From assembly GCA_019634675.1 (NCBI GenBank), contig JAHCAX010000001.1, positions 930,001-994,000 of the forward strand: 64,000 bases of DNA. The letters run 5' to 3'. Both the position numbers and the translations under genes were made by a program. Shown here in pieces: positions 43,072 to 51,468 of the stretch. The notes beneath the pieces are model-generated. The model made no database searches, had not been told where the DNA came from, and was given only the letters and a program-made list of their open reading frames with translations. Position 1 is the first letter of the stretch; every line of letters begins with the position of its first letter. The DNA comes from Acherontichlamydia pituitae. Its GTDB lineage: Bacteria > Chlamydiota > Chlamydiia > Chlamydiales > Rhabdochlamydiaceae.

Positions 43072-43096
43072 AAGCCGGGGAGAACCCCCGGCTTTA
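43072..43096. terminator. GC-rich hairpin, possible terminator
   Basis: AAGCCGGGG pairs with CCCCCGGCTT around an AGAA loop between convergent genes. The following T-run is short, so termination strength is uncertain. Confidence 0.55.
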
Positions 43097-43109
43097 AGGT
43101 AGCTGAGAA

Positions 43110-43613
43110 TTACTTTTTCATGAGTTTTGCCATCGCATAGCCGGCTATGAACCAAGCGACGATCTGTTCGACAAAACTAAAAAGGGTGATCGAAAGCGGA
43201 AATCCAGCCCAATTGAAGTAGGTAAAGTCGCTGCTGATTGCGATGATCACGCCGACGATGGTGATGAAACCGACTTTTTGATTGAAGCCGAGTCCTTTTG
43301 TCTTAAGAAGCAGCCAAGTGATCAGTCCTGCGATAACGATCTGTCCAATCAGGGACAGGACCATTGTCATCCCTAGGCAATGCTTGTTTTGGTATTGAAC
43401 CGTTCCATAGAAGTAGGGAGCATTAGACTTATCGGAAGGATGGATCACGTAGACGCCGTCCGAAGGGGCATTTTCCTTGATGGTATCCGATACTGCTTGT
43501 TCATTTTGGAAATGCATTGGCTTCATCATAGGAACTGCTCGCCATGCGAAAAAGTTCACAATAAAAACAATGATTCCTCCAACGATCGCACACTTTATTA
43601 TCGTTTTTTTCAT
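43110..43613 (-). CDS. Small integral membrane protein of unknown function
   Basis: 167 residues with four hydrophobic segments: about 5-25 (IIKCAIVGGIIVFIVNFFAW), then after a soluble loop of about 55 residues, 85-105 (MVLSLIGQIVIAGLITWLLL), 113-130 and 140-160. The C-terminus is basic (AMAKLMKK). The N-terminal helix plus periplasmic loop arrangement is common in inner-membrane proteins of unknown role. No family recognised. Single gene. Confidence 0.7.
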   Translation of the reverse strand: MKKTIIKCAIVGGIIVFIVNFFAWRAVPMMKPMHFQNEQAVSDTIKENAPSDGVYVIHPSDKSNAPYFYGTVQYQNKHCLGMTMVLSLIGQIVIAGLITWLLLKTKGLGFNQKVGFITIVGVIIAISSDFTYFNWAGFPLSITLFSFVEQIVAWFIAGYAMAKLMKK

Positions 43614-43727
43614 TCCATGCCTCCGTGCATATACTTAATTGTAGCTCTTTAATTTTAATCTCTAACATTTATTTTTAATAAATCAAGAAATTTTAATTTT
43701 AGAGTCATGGAATAGGTGTAAAAAAAA

Positions 43728-43747
43728 GGGACAGGTTTCCCTGTCCC
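43728..43747 (-). terminator. Rho-independent terminator of the minus-strand gene ending at 43777
   Basis: GGGACAGG / CCTGTCCC stem with a four-base loop. On the minus strand it is followed by seven or eight T. Strong. Confidence 0.9.
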
Positions 43748-43776
43748 AGCGTTTTGGAGGAAAAAGCAAAATTTAT

Positions 43777-44232
43777 TTAGTTGTTTCTTCTAATCCATTC
43801 ATTATCGACGCATTGATCGATCGCAGGTTTGACGTAGGCCTGGACGGGATCGAACCATTTGTGGAAAACGTTGTCCCGCTTGACCTCGTCTTCCTTGAAG
43901 TTGTCGATGAGGGCTACAAAGTTGCCCATGGTATAAAAAGAGGTCATCAGCGCGTTTTCCAAAGTGGGGACGCCATAATCGGCTTTCCAATCATTGGCCC
44001 ATTGCTGAGGAAGGCATAGCCAGATGCCGCCGACGCTTAGGAAAATGAAGGAGCGAAAAACAGTTTCGACAGCTCCAGCCAGAGCTAAAACAAGAAAGCC
44101 GGCCTCTGCCGCAACGTAGGTCAGGGTTGAGCTTTCATTTGCATTCTGAGCTTGGCTTACAGCATCATTTCGCCAATTCTGCAGCATTTCTGTGGCGTAA
44201 CCTGTAGTGCTTTGTAAAGGATTAGTTGCCAT
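43777..44232 (-). CDS. Unknown protein with a bilobed hydrophobic region
   Basis: 151 residues. The N-terminal third is polar (MATNPLQSTTGYATEMLQNW). Residues about 40-75 (LTYVAAEAGFLVLALAGAVE and FRSFIFLSVGGIWLCL) form two closely spaced hydrophobic segments, the hairpin seen in chlamydial inclusion-membrane (Inc) proteins. The rest is polar and acidic. An AAGGAG ribosome binding site lies 7-12 bases before ATG 44232. It is a solitary gene with a good terminator. An Inc-type role is only suggested by hydropathy. Confidence 0.65.
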   Translation of the reverse strand: MATNPLQSTTGYATEMLQNWRNDAVSQAQNANESSTLTYVAAEAGFLVLALAGAVETVFRSFIFLSVGGIWLCLPQQWANDWKADYGVPTLENALMTSFYTMGNFVALIDNFKEDEVKRDNVFHKWFDPVQAYVKPAIDQCVDNEWIRRNN

Positions 44233-44374
44233 TTTATTCTCCTTAATTTCAATGTAATTACATCTATTGTATTGCATGATCATCTTATTTGTCTAAATAA
44301 TAAACATCTAAAATTAAGTGTGCGAGGTTTGGTGAAGAAGAAAGAATTTATTATCGATTGGAATGAAAATTTTG

Positions 44375-44555
44375 AAGATATACACATCGTAGTTCAAAAA
44401 TTGGCTTTTGCTTTGCTGGCATCCCAGACTTCGGTCCTGCCTGCATCGGCCATGTGTATTCACATGACCTGCTTCGGCAATGGCTAAAGCCTGGACCAAA
44501 TTCTTGCCGCCAGCTTTGCCAAATTCCAATTTTTGAATCACTCTGTGTATAATCC
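44375..44555. mobile_element. MITE-like palindromic element upstream of the rlmN operon
   Basis: About 180 bp. Left part TTCAAAAATTGGCTTTTG pairs imperfectly with CAAATTCCAATTTTTGAA on the right, and ATATACACA pairs with TGTGTATAAT at the ends. The centre has a perfect short hairpin, GGCCATGTGTATTCACATGACC-like. Non-coding. It occupies most of the gap between two divergent genes. Confidence 0.7.
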
Positions 44556-44705
44556 GACACAAGCAAAACCGATTTTTTATTTTGTTTGTGTATAAAAAGA
44601 GTTTGCATCCATTTCGTACGATAGCTTAAAATAGACCCCAAAAATAATGCACTTGTCACTTTGCCAGCCATTGTGAAAAAAGATTTGGTTAAAAGAGGTT
44701 TTTAT

Positions 44706-44990
44706 ATGTTCCAGCTCCAAGCCGTCAGCAAGATTCTCCAGTCAGGTGGTTCTGCAGCACCGTTTCTTCCGCAAGTGCGCTTGCATGTCATCCCTTCTGC
44801 CCTTGCTTTATTGCCTCAGATCGGCGCAAACTTGCTAAGAAAAGCTGAGTTGAAAGTCTGTGAAACTGCCAACAAGAATACTCGTGAAACGCTCGAAGCG
44901 CACAACGAAGGGCATCGACAAGAAGCTCATCGCAGAGAAAGATGCCAGCAGAGCTACCATCGAACAGTCGTCGCGACAAAGAACGGGTAA
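44706..44990 (+). CDS. Small basic protein of unknown function, upstream of rlmN
   Basis: 94 residues. The N-terminal half is moderately hydrophobic (VIPSALALLPQIGANLLRK); the C-terminal half is very polar and rich in Glu, Arg, His and Gln (NEGHRQEAHRRERCQQSYHR). An AGAGG ribosome binding site lies before ATG 44706. Its stop is directly followed by the rlmN ATG, so the two are co-transcribed. No family recognised; the ORF could be a leader rather than a functional protein. Confidence 0.5.
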   Translation: MFQLQAVSKILQSGGSAAPFLPQVRLHVIPSALALLPQIGANLLRKAELKVCETANKNTRETLEAHNEGHRQEAHRRERCQQSYHRTVVATKNG

Positions 44991-46058
44991 ATGAGCATCC
45001 ATGCCCATGAACTCCAATTAGAGCAGTGGGCCGAATGGCTTGTTGCAAATGGAGAAAAACCATTCCGCGCCAAGCAGATATTAAACTGGGCCTATGAGCG
45101 TTTGAAAACAGATTGGGAAGAAATGACCGATCTGAACAAGGCGCTTCGGCAAAAACTCTCTTCCGCATTTCATTGGAAAAGCCTTTCCCAAACCTCGGTC
45201 CAGCACTCAAACGATGGAGAAACGATCAAGTTCCTGTGGGAGCTTGCCGATCATCAGCTGGTCGAGTCGGTGTTGATTTGTTCCGGCGATAGAAGAACTG
45301 TATGCGTTTCATCCCAAGTGGGCTGTCCAGCGCGCTGCGCGTTTTGCGCTTCTGGAAAAGAGGGGCTTATCCGCAATTTGACTGCCGGAGAGATCTTTGA
45401 ACAGGTCTTTGCCATCCACCAGTATCTGCAGGAAAAGGGGGAGAGGGTCTCCCATGTCGTGTTTATGGGGATGGGCGAGCCGTTTGAGAACTATGACAAT
45501 GTCTTGAAAGCGATCCAACTTCTGAACGATCCGTTAAGATTGAACATTTCCCAAAGAAGGATCACAGTCTCCACCGTCGGCGTTGTCCAAGGGATCCGTC
45601 GGTTTATGCAAGAAAACCTCAAAGTCAATTTGGTCCTGTCCCTGCATGCGCCCAACCAGCATATCCGTAAAAAGATCATCCCTTATGCGCGGCGTTATGA
45701 TCTCGAGGAGATTATGGGCGCAATGATCGATTACGCGCGGACTACCCATCGGGATATCACCTATGAGTATACGCTAATTTCAGGCATTAACGACCGCCCC
45801 GAACATGCTGAAGAGCTTGCGAAATTGGTCCAGAGGCAGCCCTGTACGATCAACCTTATTCCTTATAACCCTGTTCCTGGACTGAACCTTAACCGTCCGG
45901 AAAAGGAAGCGATCGAGGCATTCCGTGAAATTTTAGAGGAGCATCGGATCGTAACGACCTGGCGCTATACGAAAGGAAAAGACATTGCTGCAGCATGCGG
46001 CCAGCTCGCCCTTCAGAAAAAGACGGAAAAAAATCCCTTATCTTTAATCTCGAATTAA
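44991..46058 (+). CDS. rlmN: 23S rRNA (A2503-C2)/tRNA (A37-C2) methyltransferase
   Basis: A radical SAM enzyme of 355 residues that methylates A2503 of 23S rRNA and A37 of some tRNAs. The cluster motif CPARCAFC uses C112, C116 and C119. C105 lies seven residues upstream, as in E. coli RlmN, and C336 in IAAACGQL corresponds to the transiently methylated Cys. FRAKQILNWAY and GMGEPFENYDNV are family strings. The 3' end of the gene touches the palindromic element that follows. Confidence 0.95.
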   Translation: MSIHAHELQLEQWAEWLVANGEKPFRAKQILNWAYERLKTDWEEMTDLNKALRQKLSSAFHWKSLSQTSVQHSNDGETIKFLWELADHQLVESVLICSGDRRTVCVSSQVGCPARCAFCASGKEGLIRNLTAGEIFEQVFAIHQYLQEKGERVSHVVFMGMGEPFENYDNVLKAIQLLNDPLRLNISQRRITVSTVGVVQGIRRFMQENLKVNLVLSLHAPNQHIRKKIIPYARRYDLEEIMGAMIDYARTTHRDITYEYTLISGINDRPEHAEELAKLVQRQPCTINLIPYNPVPGLNLNRPEKEAIEAFREILEEHRIVTTWRYTKGKDIAAACGQLALQKKTEKNPLSLISN

Positions 46059-46245
46059 GGGTGTAATTAAAAGTGGTAGTGTCAGCAAAAAGCGAGCGAG
46101 GATGCCAAATTGCAAGGCGCCCGAAGGGGTACCCGATGCAGGCAACCCCGTAGGGGGTTGTCGAAGCAGGGCAACACAGCAAGTTGGCGTTCGCAGCCGA
46201 TTTTTGCTAGCTAACACTTTTATTTACATCCCGAACTAAGTAAGA
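46050..46245. mobile_element. MITE-like palindromic element after rlmN
   Basis: An imperfect palindrome of about 195 bp. TAATTAAAAGTG...CAGCAAAAA on the left pairs with TTTTTGCTAGCTAACACTTT on the right, and the outer flanks (AATTAAGGGTGTAATTA against TAGTTCGGGATGTAAATA) also pair imperfectly. The core contains the small hairpin CAACCCCGTAGGGGGTTG. Its left edge includes the last codons of rlmN. It lies before the pgsA start and may carry or displace its promoter. Confidence 0.7.
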
Positions 46246-46298
46246 AGTGACAGAAAAATAGGGAAAAAAGTATATATGCCTAGAAATGAACGGATGGA

Positions 46299-46895
46299 TT
46301 GATTTTGAGTATTCCAATCGCTCTTACACTTTCTAGGATTTTGCTGGGACCTCTCTTTATAGTAGTCTACATCTACTACCAAGAGATGGGGATCACCCTT
46401 TTGTGGCTTCCCTACCTGCTCATAGCGCTGGCTGTGCTATCGGAACTATCTGACATGTTCGACGGGTTCATTGCCCGCCGGCAGAAGAAAGTGACCGATC
46501 TCGGAAAGCTCCTTGACCCGATGGCCGACAGCATTTTCCGCCTTTCAATCCTACTCTCCTTTACCCAGGGAGCGATCCAGCTTCCGGTCTTGCTAGTTGC
46601 CGTTTTCTTTTATCGCGACACGATCATTAGCACATTGCGCACACTGTGCGCCTTAAAAGGGTTGGCATTGGCAGCCAGGGTATCCGGAAAGGTCAAGGCG
46701 GTGATCCAGGCCGTCATCGGCTTTTTCATCCTGATCTTGATGATCCCTTACTCTTTAGGCTGCTTAGATATCAGCTTCCTGCAAACGATCAGCTTTTACG
46801 CTGTTTTGGTCAGCGCGGTCTACACGGTCTATTCCGGTGCAGAATACATCTATGCGTACAGGAAGGATATCAGGAAAGCTTTAGGGATTTCTTAA
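46299..46895 (+). CDS. pgsA: CDP-diacylglycerol--glycerol-3-phosphate 3-phosphatidyltransferase
   Basis: Makes phosphatidylglycerol-phosphate, the committed step to phosphatidylglycerol. 198 residues with about five membrane helices and the complete CDP-alcohol phosphatidyltransferase motif: DG-x2-AR-x8-G-x3-D-x3-D, seen as FDGFIARR ... DLGKLLDPMAD near residue 53-76. The start is a TTG at 46299 with GGA just upstream; TTG 46305 is an alternative. Convergent with glgA and overlapping it by 26 bases. The pgsA-glgA neighbourhood matches the chlamydial order. Confidence 0.92.
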   Translation: MILSIPIALTLSRILLGPLFIVVYIYYQEMGITLLWLPYLLIALAVLSELSDMFDGFIARRQKKVTDLGKLLDPMADSIFRLSILLSFTQGAIQLPVLLVAVFFYRDTIISTLRTLCALKGLALAARVSGKVKAVIQAVIGFFILILMIPYSLGCLDISFLQTISFYAVLVSAVYTVYSGAEYIYAYRKDIRKALGIS

Positions 46896-48429
46896 GGATA
46901 GTCTCTTTGACAGGAATTTTTTCTTCAACAGCCGGCGGTTTGAGCTGTTCGTAGATCTCCACATATTTCCTGCCTGCCCGTTTCCATGTGAAGTCTTCTT
47001 TCATTCCGTTGCGCATCAGTTGGTGCCAACGCTTCGGGTCTTCTTTGAAACAATCTAATGCCCTGTCGAGTGCCCAGCAAACACCTTGCTCGTCAGGATA
47101 ATCAAAGGTAAAGCCATTTCTCTCGTCGGCAGGTTTTAAGGAGGTCTCGATGTCAAATACGGTATCGGCAAGCCCTCCCGTCATTCTAACGATGGGCACT
47201 GTCCCATAGCGCAGGGCGATCATTTGAGTAAGCCCGCATGGCTCAAACAAAGAGGGGATGATGAACATATCGGCAGCTGCAAAGATCAAATGGGCAAGCG
47301 CTTCATCTTTGTCCATCAGGATCGCAACCCGCTTATCGTTCTTGAACTTTTCTTGGAGAAGCTCAAACTCTTTGTGGATCTCTGGGATAGGCGACGAGCC
47401 TAAGAGGATGAATTGGCCGCCTTTTTCCAGCGTCCGTTTAAGGGCGCCCTTGATAAGCTCGGGGCCTTTTTGCGGAACAAGGCGAGTTACGGAAGCGACG
47501 ATAGGGCAATCGGAATCTTCGAGTTGAAGGTGGGTGCGCAAGTGGCGGCGGTTCTCTTTTTTTCCAGCCAAGACCTGAGCTAATTTTTCTGCTGTGTTCA
47601 CATTGTGCGTCTCATATTTTTTCACGAGGTAGTGGTCGCTTTGCGGGTTCCAAAAGACCTCGTCGATCCCATTCAAGATCCCGGAAAGCTTCCGTTTGTG
47701 ATCTTTGAGCGTATCCTCCAATGCAAAACCACCTTCTTGGGTCAAGATCTCTTTTTCGTAATTGGGGGATACGGTCGTGATCCGGTCTGAATAAACGATG
47801 CCGCCTTTGAGGAGATTGACAAGGGTCGGATGGTGAAGGTCTTTCATTTTCTCAGATGTGAGATAGCTTTCCCCTCTAAGTCCTACCCTGGAAAGCTGGG
47901 AAGGAGGGCACCTGCCTTGGTGTTCCAGATTGTGGATTGTCAAAACTGTTCCGCCCGTCCGATATCCCAATGCCATGTACATCTCTTTGTAGAGGACGGG
48001 GATCAAAGCTGTAGGCCAGTCATGGGCGTGAAGGGCATCCGGCTGTTTTCCAGATTTGAACAGATATTCCATTGCAGCCCTTGAAAAGTAGCAGAAACGG
48101 TTGATATCGTCAGGGCATCCATAGATCATGCCGCGGCTAAAAAAATAGTCGGGATGGTGGGGTTCGATCAGATTGACCTTAAGGCCGTCGACCTGCGCGC
48201 TCCAGATTGTATTGTTGAACCGGTAAGGGCCGTCGAACGACCAAAGGTCTCGCATCTCGACTTTGAGATTCTTGACCTGGGAAAAGTCGATGCAGTCAAA
48301 CTTAGGAAGAACGATCTCGACCTGATGCCCAAGCTTGCACAGTTCCTTGGAGAGGCCATAGATGACGTCTCCGAGTCCGCCCGCTTTTGCTATGGGGGCA
48401 AGTTCTGTCGCTACATGAATGATATGCAT
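46870..48429 (-). CDS. glgA: Glycogen synthase (ADP-glucose type)
   Basis: Transfers glucose from ADP-glucose to growing glycogen. From ATG 48429 the protein has 519 residues. IIHVATELAPIAKAGGLGD holds the KxGG loop that binds ADP-glucose, and the C-terminal half has VPQKGPELIKGAL and PSLFEPCGLTQMIALRYG (GT5 family). This start aligns with chlamydial GlgA. However, the frame continues in-phase upstream through a 169-bp palindromic element to ATG 48609, which would add 60 residues; no strong ribosome binding site precedes either start. If the extension is translated, GlgA here has an element-encoded N-terminal peptide. Confidence 0.94.
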   Translation of the reverse strand: MHIIHVATELAPIAKAGGLGDVIYGLSKELCKLGHQVEIVLPKFDCIDFSQVKNLKVEMRDLWSFDGPYRFNNTIWSAQVDGLKVNLIEPHHPDYFFSRGMIYGCPDDINRFCYFSRAAMEYLFKSGKQPDALHAHDWPTALIPVLYKEMYMALGYRTGGTVLTIHNLEHQGRCPPSQLSRVGLRGESYLTSEKMKDLHHPTLVNLLKGGIVYSDRITTVSPNYEKEILTQEGGFALEDTLKDHKRKLSGILNGIDEVFWNPQSDHYLVKKYETHNVNTAEKLAQVLAGKKENRRHLRTHLQLEDSDCPIVASVTRLVPQKGPELIKGALKRTLEKGGQFILLGSSPIPEIHKEFELLQEKFKNDKRVAILMDKDEALAHLIFAAADMFIIPSLFEPCGLTQMIALRYGTVPIVRMTGGLADTVFDIETSLKPADERNGFTFDYPDEQGVCWALDRALDCFKEDPKRWHQLMRNGMKEDFTWKRAGRKYVEIYEQLKPPAVEEKIPVKETILKKSLKLS

Positions 48430-48431
48430 TA

Positions 48432-48600
48432 TACTGCGACCGCCTAAGTTTTGTGAATTTCGACTTGCTGCGACATTGTCAAATCGATCCTCATCCTCAC
48501 CCTTCCCGCTTGGGGCAGGTCTTCGTCTGTCGGAATGCTTCGCTTTGATTTTACTTTGTCTTGCCGAGTCGAAATTCACAAAACCTAAGCGGTCGCAGTA
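48432..48600 (-). mobile_element. In-frame palindromic element, copy 1 (5' end of glgA)
   Basis: 169 bp between TA dinucleotides, with terminal repeats starting TACTGCGACCGC and continuing as GTTTTGTGAATTTCGACT. It is open in the glgA frame and encodes GFVNFDSARQSKIKAKHSDR and further residues. It interrupts the third codon after ATG 48609 (ATG AAG C/TA). Element plus one TA is 171 bp, exactly 57 codons. Copy 2 is at 57355-57523. Confidence 0.88.
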
Positions 48601-48674
48601 TAGCTTCATAAAGATTCTAATTCTCTGTTTAAATGGGATCGGTTATTTTGTTCTATCAGAAAAACAAGGTCGCC

Positions 48675-49277
48675 ATGCTGTTTCCCATTGTGATTTCCTT
48701 TTATACGAAAGATACCTTCTATCAACTTGAGGTCCAAAATTTGATCGCTTCATGCGAAAAGTTTGGAATCATCTGCGACATTGAAGCGATTAACTCGTTT
48801 GGAAGCTGGGAGGTCAACTGCGCCTATAAGCCGTTCTTCATCCACAAGAAGCTTCAAGAATTGAAGCAGCCTGTTTTGTGGGTCGATGCGGATGCTGCTT
48901 TCAAGAAAAAACCGGAAGAGCTGCCTGTTTTTGCCAAAGACTTTGCCGTGCGGATCAATGCCGAGATCCCTATCGACCATCCTTCCCGTGTGATGTCGGG
49001 AACGGTCTATGCCAATTATACCGCTGGCGCCGATGGCTTGCTGCGGCTATGGGCCAAGCGGAGCCAACAGGAGATCAACCGAACCGGAAGAAAAGAGGAG
49101 TTTTGGGACCAGATCTCGCTAAGGGATGCTTTATACTGCGAAGAAAATCCTGCGGCATTTGACACTCTGCCCCACACTTATACTCGGATTGTCGACCATC
49201 GGGGCGACCTCCAATTGGAAGAGGAGCCTGTCATCGAGCATTACCAGGCTTCTAGACGTTACAAAAAACTCATTTAA
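48675..49277 (+). CDS. Nucleotide-sugar-dependent glycosyltransferase-like protein
   Basis: 200 residues from ATG 48675, which has AAGG six bases upstream; the frame is open to 48633. PIVISFYTKDTFY opens a GT-A-type Rossmann half. KQPVLWVDADAAFKKKPEEL near residue 75 supplies a D-x-D metal motif, and the ending HRGDLQLEEEPVIEHYQASR has a terminal His. The layout is that of small DxD nucleotide-diphospho-sugar transferases and recalls the four paralogues at the start of the window, though clearly distinct. Divergent from glgA and followed by two autotransporter genes 18 bases on, so it might glycosylate them; that link is inference. Confidence 0.7.
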   Translation: MLFPIVISFYTKDTFYQLEVQNLIASCEKFGIICDIEAINSFGSWEVNCAYKPFFIHKKLQELKQPVLWVDADAAFKKKPEELPVFAKDFAVRINAEIPIDHPSRVMSGTVYANYTAGADGLLRLWAKRSQQEINRTGRKEEFWDQISLRDALYCEENPAAFDTLPHTYTRIVDHRGDLQLEEEPVIEHYQASRRYKKLI

Positions 49278-49295
49278 GATGGTAAAGGAGTTAAA

Positions 49296-51452
49296 GTGAG
49301 ATTCATAAAATTATCATTGATTTCAGCGCTCTTTTTTATCCTCACGCGATCAGCAGCTTATTCAGTGCAAACGATCGACGGTTCAGGAGGCCCCATTACC
49401 GTTGAGCTGGACTCGAATGGGGAAAGCGGCGGAGTGAGCTTTATCAACCAAGCAATAGGCGAGTGCACCCTTTCGGTTTCACAGAGCGGGACGATCAATA
49501 AGGATAATAATGCTGTCGGAATTTCAACGGATGCCAATTTATTGGGAAATATCAATTTTAACCAAGCATCTGGCTCCGTCAATGTGAATGGGAAAGTTGG
49601 AGATTCATCATTTTATCTCGATAATATTCAAATTGGGGATGGAAATGTAAATTTCTCTGACCGGGTGTTTTGCAAAACCTTGACTTTTTCAGGCGGAGCA
49701 AAAGGAACTCTTGCTCGTGATCTTTTTCTGGGAAGCGGAGGAGCTGTATTTAACGCGTTCGGAATTCTTGTAATGCAAGATAATGCTGTAGCCACTGGGG
49801 CAATTGGCAACAGTACAGCTACTGGTCAATTGCATCTCGGAATAGATTCCACTGTCAATGGTAATGTAGCTGTTCAAACGATCGCGTTTGTAGCGAGTAA
49901 AAATCCCGATCTTAAAGCTGGAATAATCAATGGAAACATGACTGCAGCGTACATAGATGCTGGTAATGGCAGCATCAATGTTTACGGTGATGTTACCCTT
50001 GCCGGCGCCCGTATTAGTGTCAGTAAGGGCATTGCAATTGTGCCGTTAATCGTTTATGGCAATGCGACTTATACTAGCCCAATTTATGTAGATTGGAGCT
50101 TTCCTTTCGAACAAGCTCCTCGAGGGCCAACCAACGGCCAGGCCGTCTATGCTAATAGCGGGACAAGTGGAGCTGATATCATCGTTACTTCCAATGATTG
50201 GAGAGTCTATTTTTCTGGTCAAAATACCAATGGCATCATTACGGTCACAGGTTACCTCACTTCCCCTCCTGCTAATCCTTCCTTTGAAACGGGATGGTGG
50301 ATAGACGGCACTCCCTATTACAAAGACCCATTTTACAAACTCCTTACTGTTGCCTATGCATTTCCCGGTTCCGATCTGGACTTTATTGAAGGGCAGCTTG
50401 GAAGTCCTACTTATCAAGGGTATGTCGATTATTTGTACCAATTGTATCCAGCTCCAGCACTGGTTGGTGTTGCGCGAGAAAGTTTTAATACGACCAAGCA
50501 GTTTCAGAGGATTTATTTGGAGCACTTGCAGCGTGACCGGTCTCTATGCGCACGCCAAAAATTATGCGGCTCCAAAGATGAGTGTGTCGATCAGTGCAAA
50601 GGGTTGAAAATTTGGACCGATGGATTCAAGTACTATGGTAAACGCGACAATCAACGTTCTGGAAAAGGGTACCAGGCCAATACATCTGGAGCTACCATTG
50701 GAGTAGAGCAGCCCATTAACGAATGGTATCGTTGCGGCGGTGGTCTTGGCTACGCCTATTCGTCCATAAGAAAAGCAAGGCTTAATGAAGAGACTCGGCC
50801 CAACCATACCCACGTCCATCAGTACGAAGGGACATTCTACAGCACATTTGATAAGGCCCATTGGTTTACCGATATAGGCCTTTCGTTTGCTTGGAACCAT
50901 TATGAAGGCAAAAGGCACATCAATTTTCATTCAATCAATCGGACCGCTCGTTCAGAATACAATGGGACCGAGTACTCCGGATTCATCGATACAGGATACC
51001 AGTATTGCGCCAATCGATTTGAGATCACTCCGATCGCAAGCTTGATCTACTCCTATTTGCATATCAACTCCCATAAAGAGTCGGGAGCCAAAACGTTAAA
51101 CTTGCGTTTCACAGGTCAAAACTACCAATTTTTAGAGTCGAGCCTCGGTTTAAAGACCGCATATGATTATGAAACCTCTTGGGGATTTTTTATTCCTGAA
51201 ATCAGGGCGATGTGGCTTTACGATTTTTTTAGAGAATCGGTCAATGTCAAGGCCTCCTATTCTAAGCTGGGCGCGGCTGTCGGGTCTTTTAGAAACAAGG
51301 GCCCCCATACAGATCGGAATACGCTGAATGTAGGAGGGAGCTTGACCTTCCTTCGAAACTCTTGTTTATCGATGACCTTGGACTATGATTATGAGCTCAG
51401 CAACCACTACTTCGACCAGCAAGGGCTGGTAGAATTTTCCTACATTTTTTAG
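49296..51452 (+). CDS. Autotransporter-like outer membrane protein, tandem paralogue 1
   Basis: 718 residues. A signal peptide (about 1-23, LISALFFILTRSAAYS) leads into a passenger of about 320 residues rich in Gly, Asn, Thr and Val, with beta-helix-like repeats (IINGNMTAAYIDAG, SINVYGDVTL). A linker helix (LYPAPALVGVARESFNTTKQ) and a Cys-rich patch (CARQKLCGSKDECVDQC) precede a C-terminal beta-barrel of about 280 residues ending VEFSYIF with terminal Phe, the signal for BAM insertion. This is type V secretion architecture, related in style to chlamydial Pmp proteins but without GGAI/FxxN repeats. GTG start with AAAGGAG upstream. Confidence 0.82.
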   Translation: MRFIKLSLISALFFILTRSAAYSVQTIDGSGGPITVELDSNGESGGVSFINQAIGECTLSVSQSGTINKDNNAVGISTDANLLGNINFNQASGSVNVNGKVGDSSFYLDNIQIGDGNVNFSDRVFCKTLTFSGGAKGTLARDLFLGSGGAVFNAFGILVMQDNAVATGAIGNSTATGQLHLGIDSTVNGNVAVQTIAFVASKNPDLKAGIINGNMTAAYIDAGNGSINVYGDVTLAGARISVSKGIAIVPLIVYGNATYTSPIYVDWSFPFEQAPRGPTNGQAVYANSGTSGADIIVTSNDWRVYFSGQNTNGIITVTGYLTSPPANPSFETGWWIDGTPYYKDPFYKLLTVAYAFPGSDLDFIEGQLGSPTYQGYVDYLYQLYPAPALVGVARESFNTTKQFQRIYLEHLQRDRSLCARQKLCGSKDECVDQCKGLKIWTDGFKYYGKRDNQRSGKGYQANTSGATIGVEQPINEWYRCGGGLGYAYSSIRKARLNEETRPNHTHVHQYEGTFYSTFDKAHWFTDIGLSFAWNHYEGKRHINFHSINRTARSEYNGTEYSGFIDTGYQYCANRFEITPIASLIYSYLHINSHKESGAKTLNLRFTGQNYQFLESSLGLKTAYDYETSWGFFIPEIRAMWLYDFFRESVNVKASYSKLGAAVGSFRNKGPHTDRNTLNVGGSLTFLRNSCLSMTLDYDYELSNHYFDQQGLVEFSYIF

Positions 51453-51468
51453 AAGTTAAGGAGTTGCT

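Noticed and set aside
46050..46245. Possible structured RNA or riboswitch before pgsA
   Set aside because: The pairing is end-to-end palindromic and extends over the rlmN stop, which fits a mobile element better than a leader RNA; no known riboswitch core was recognised.
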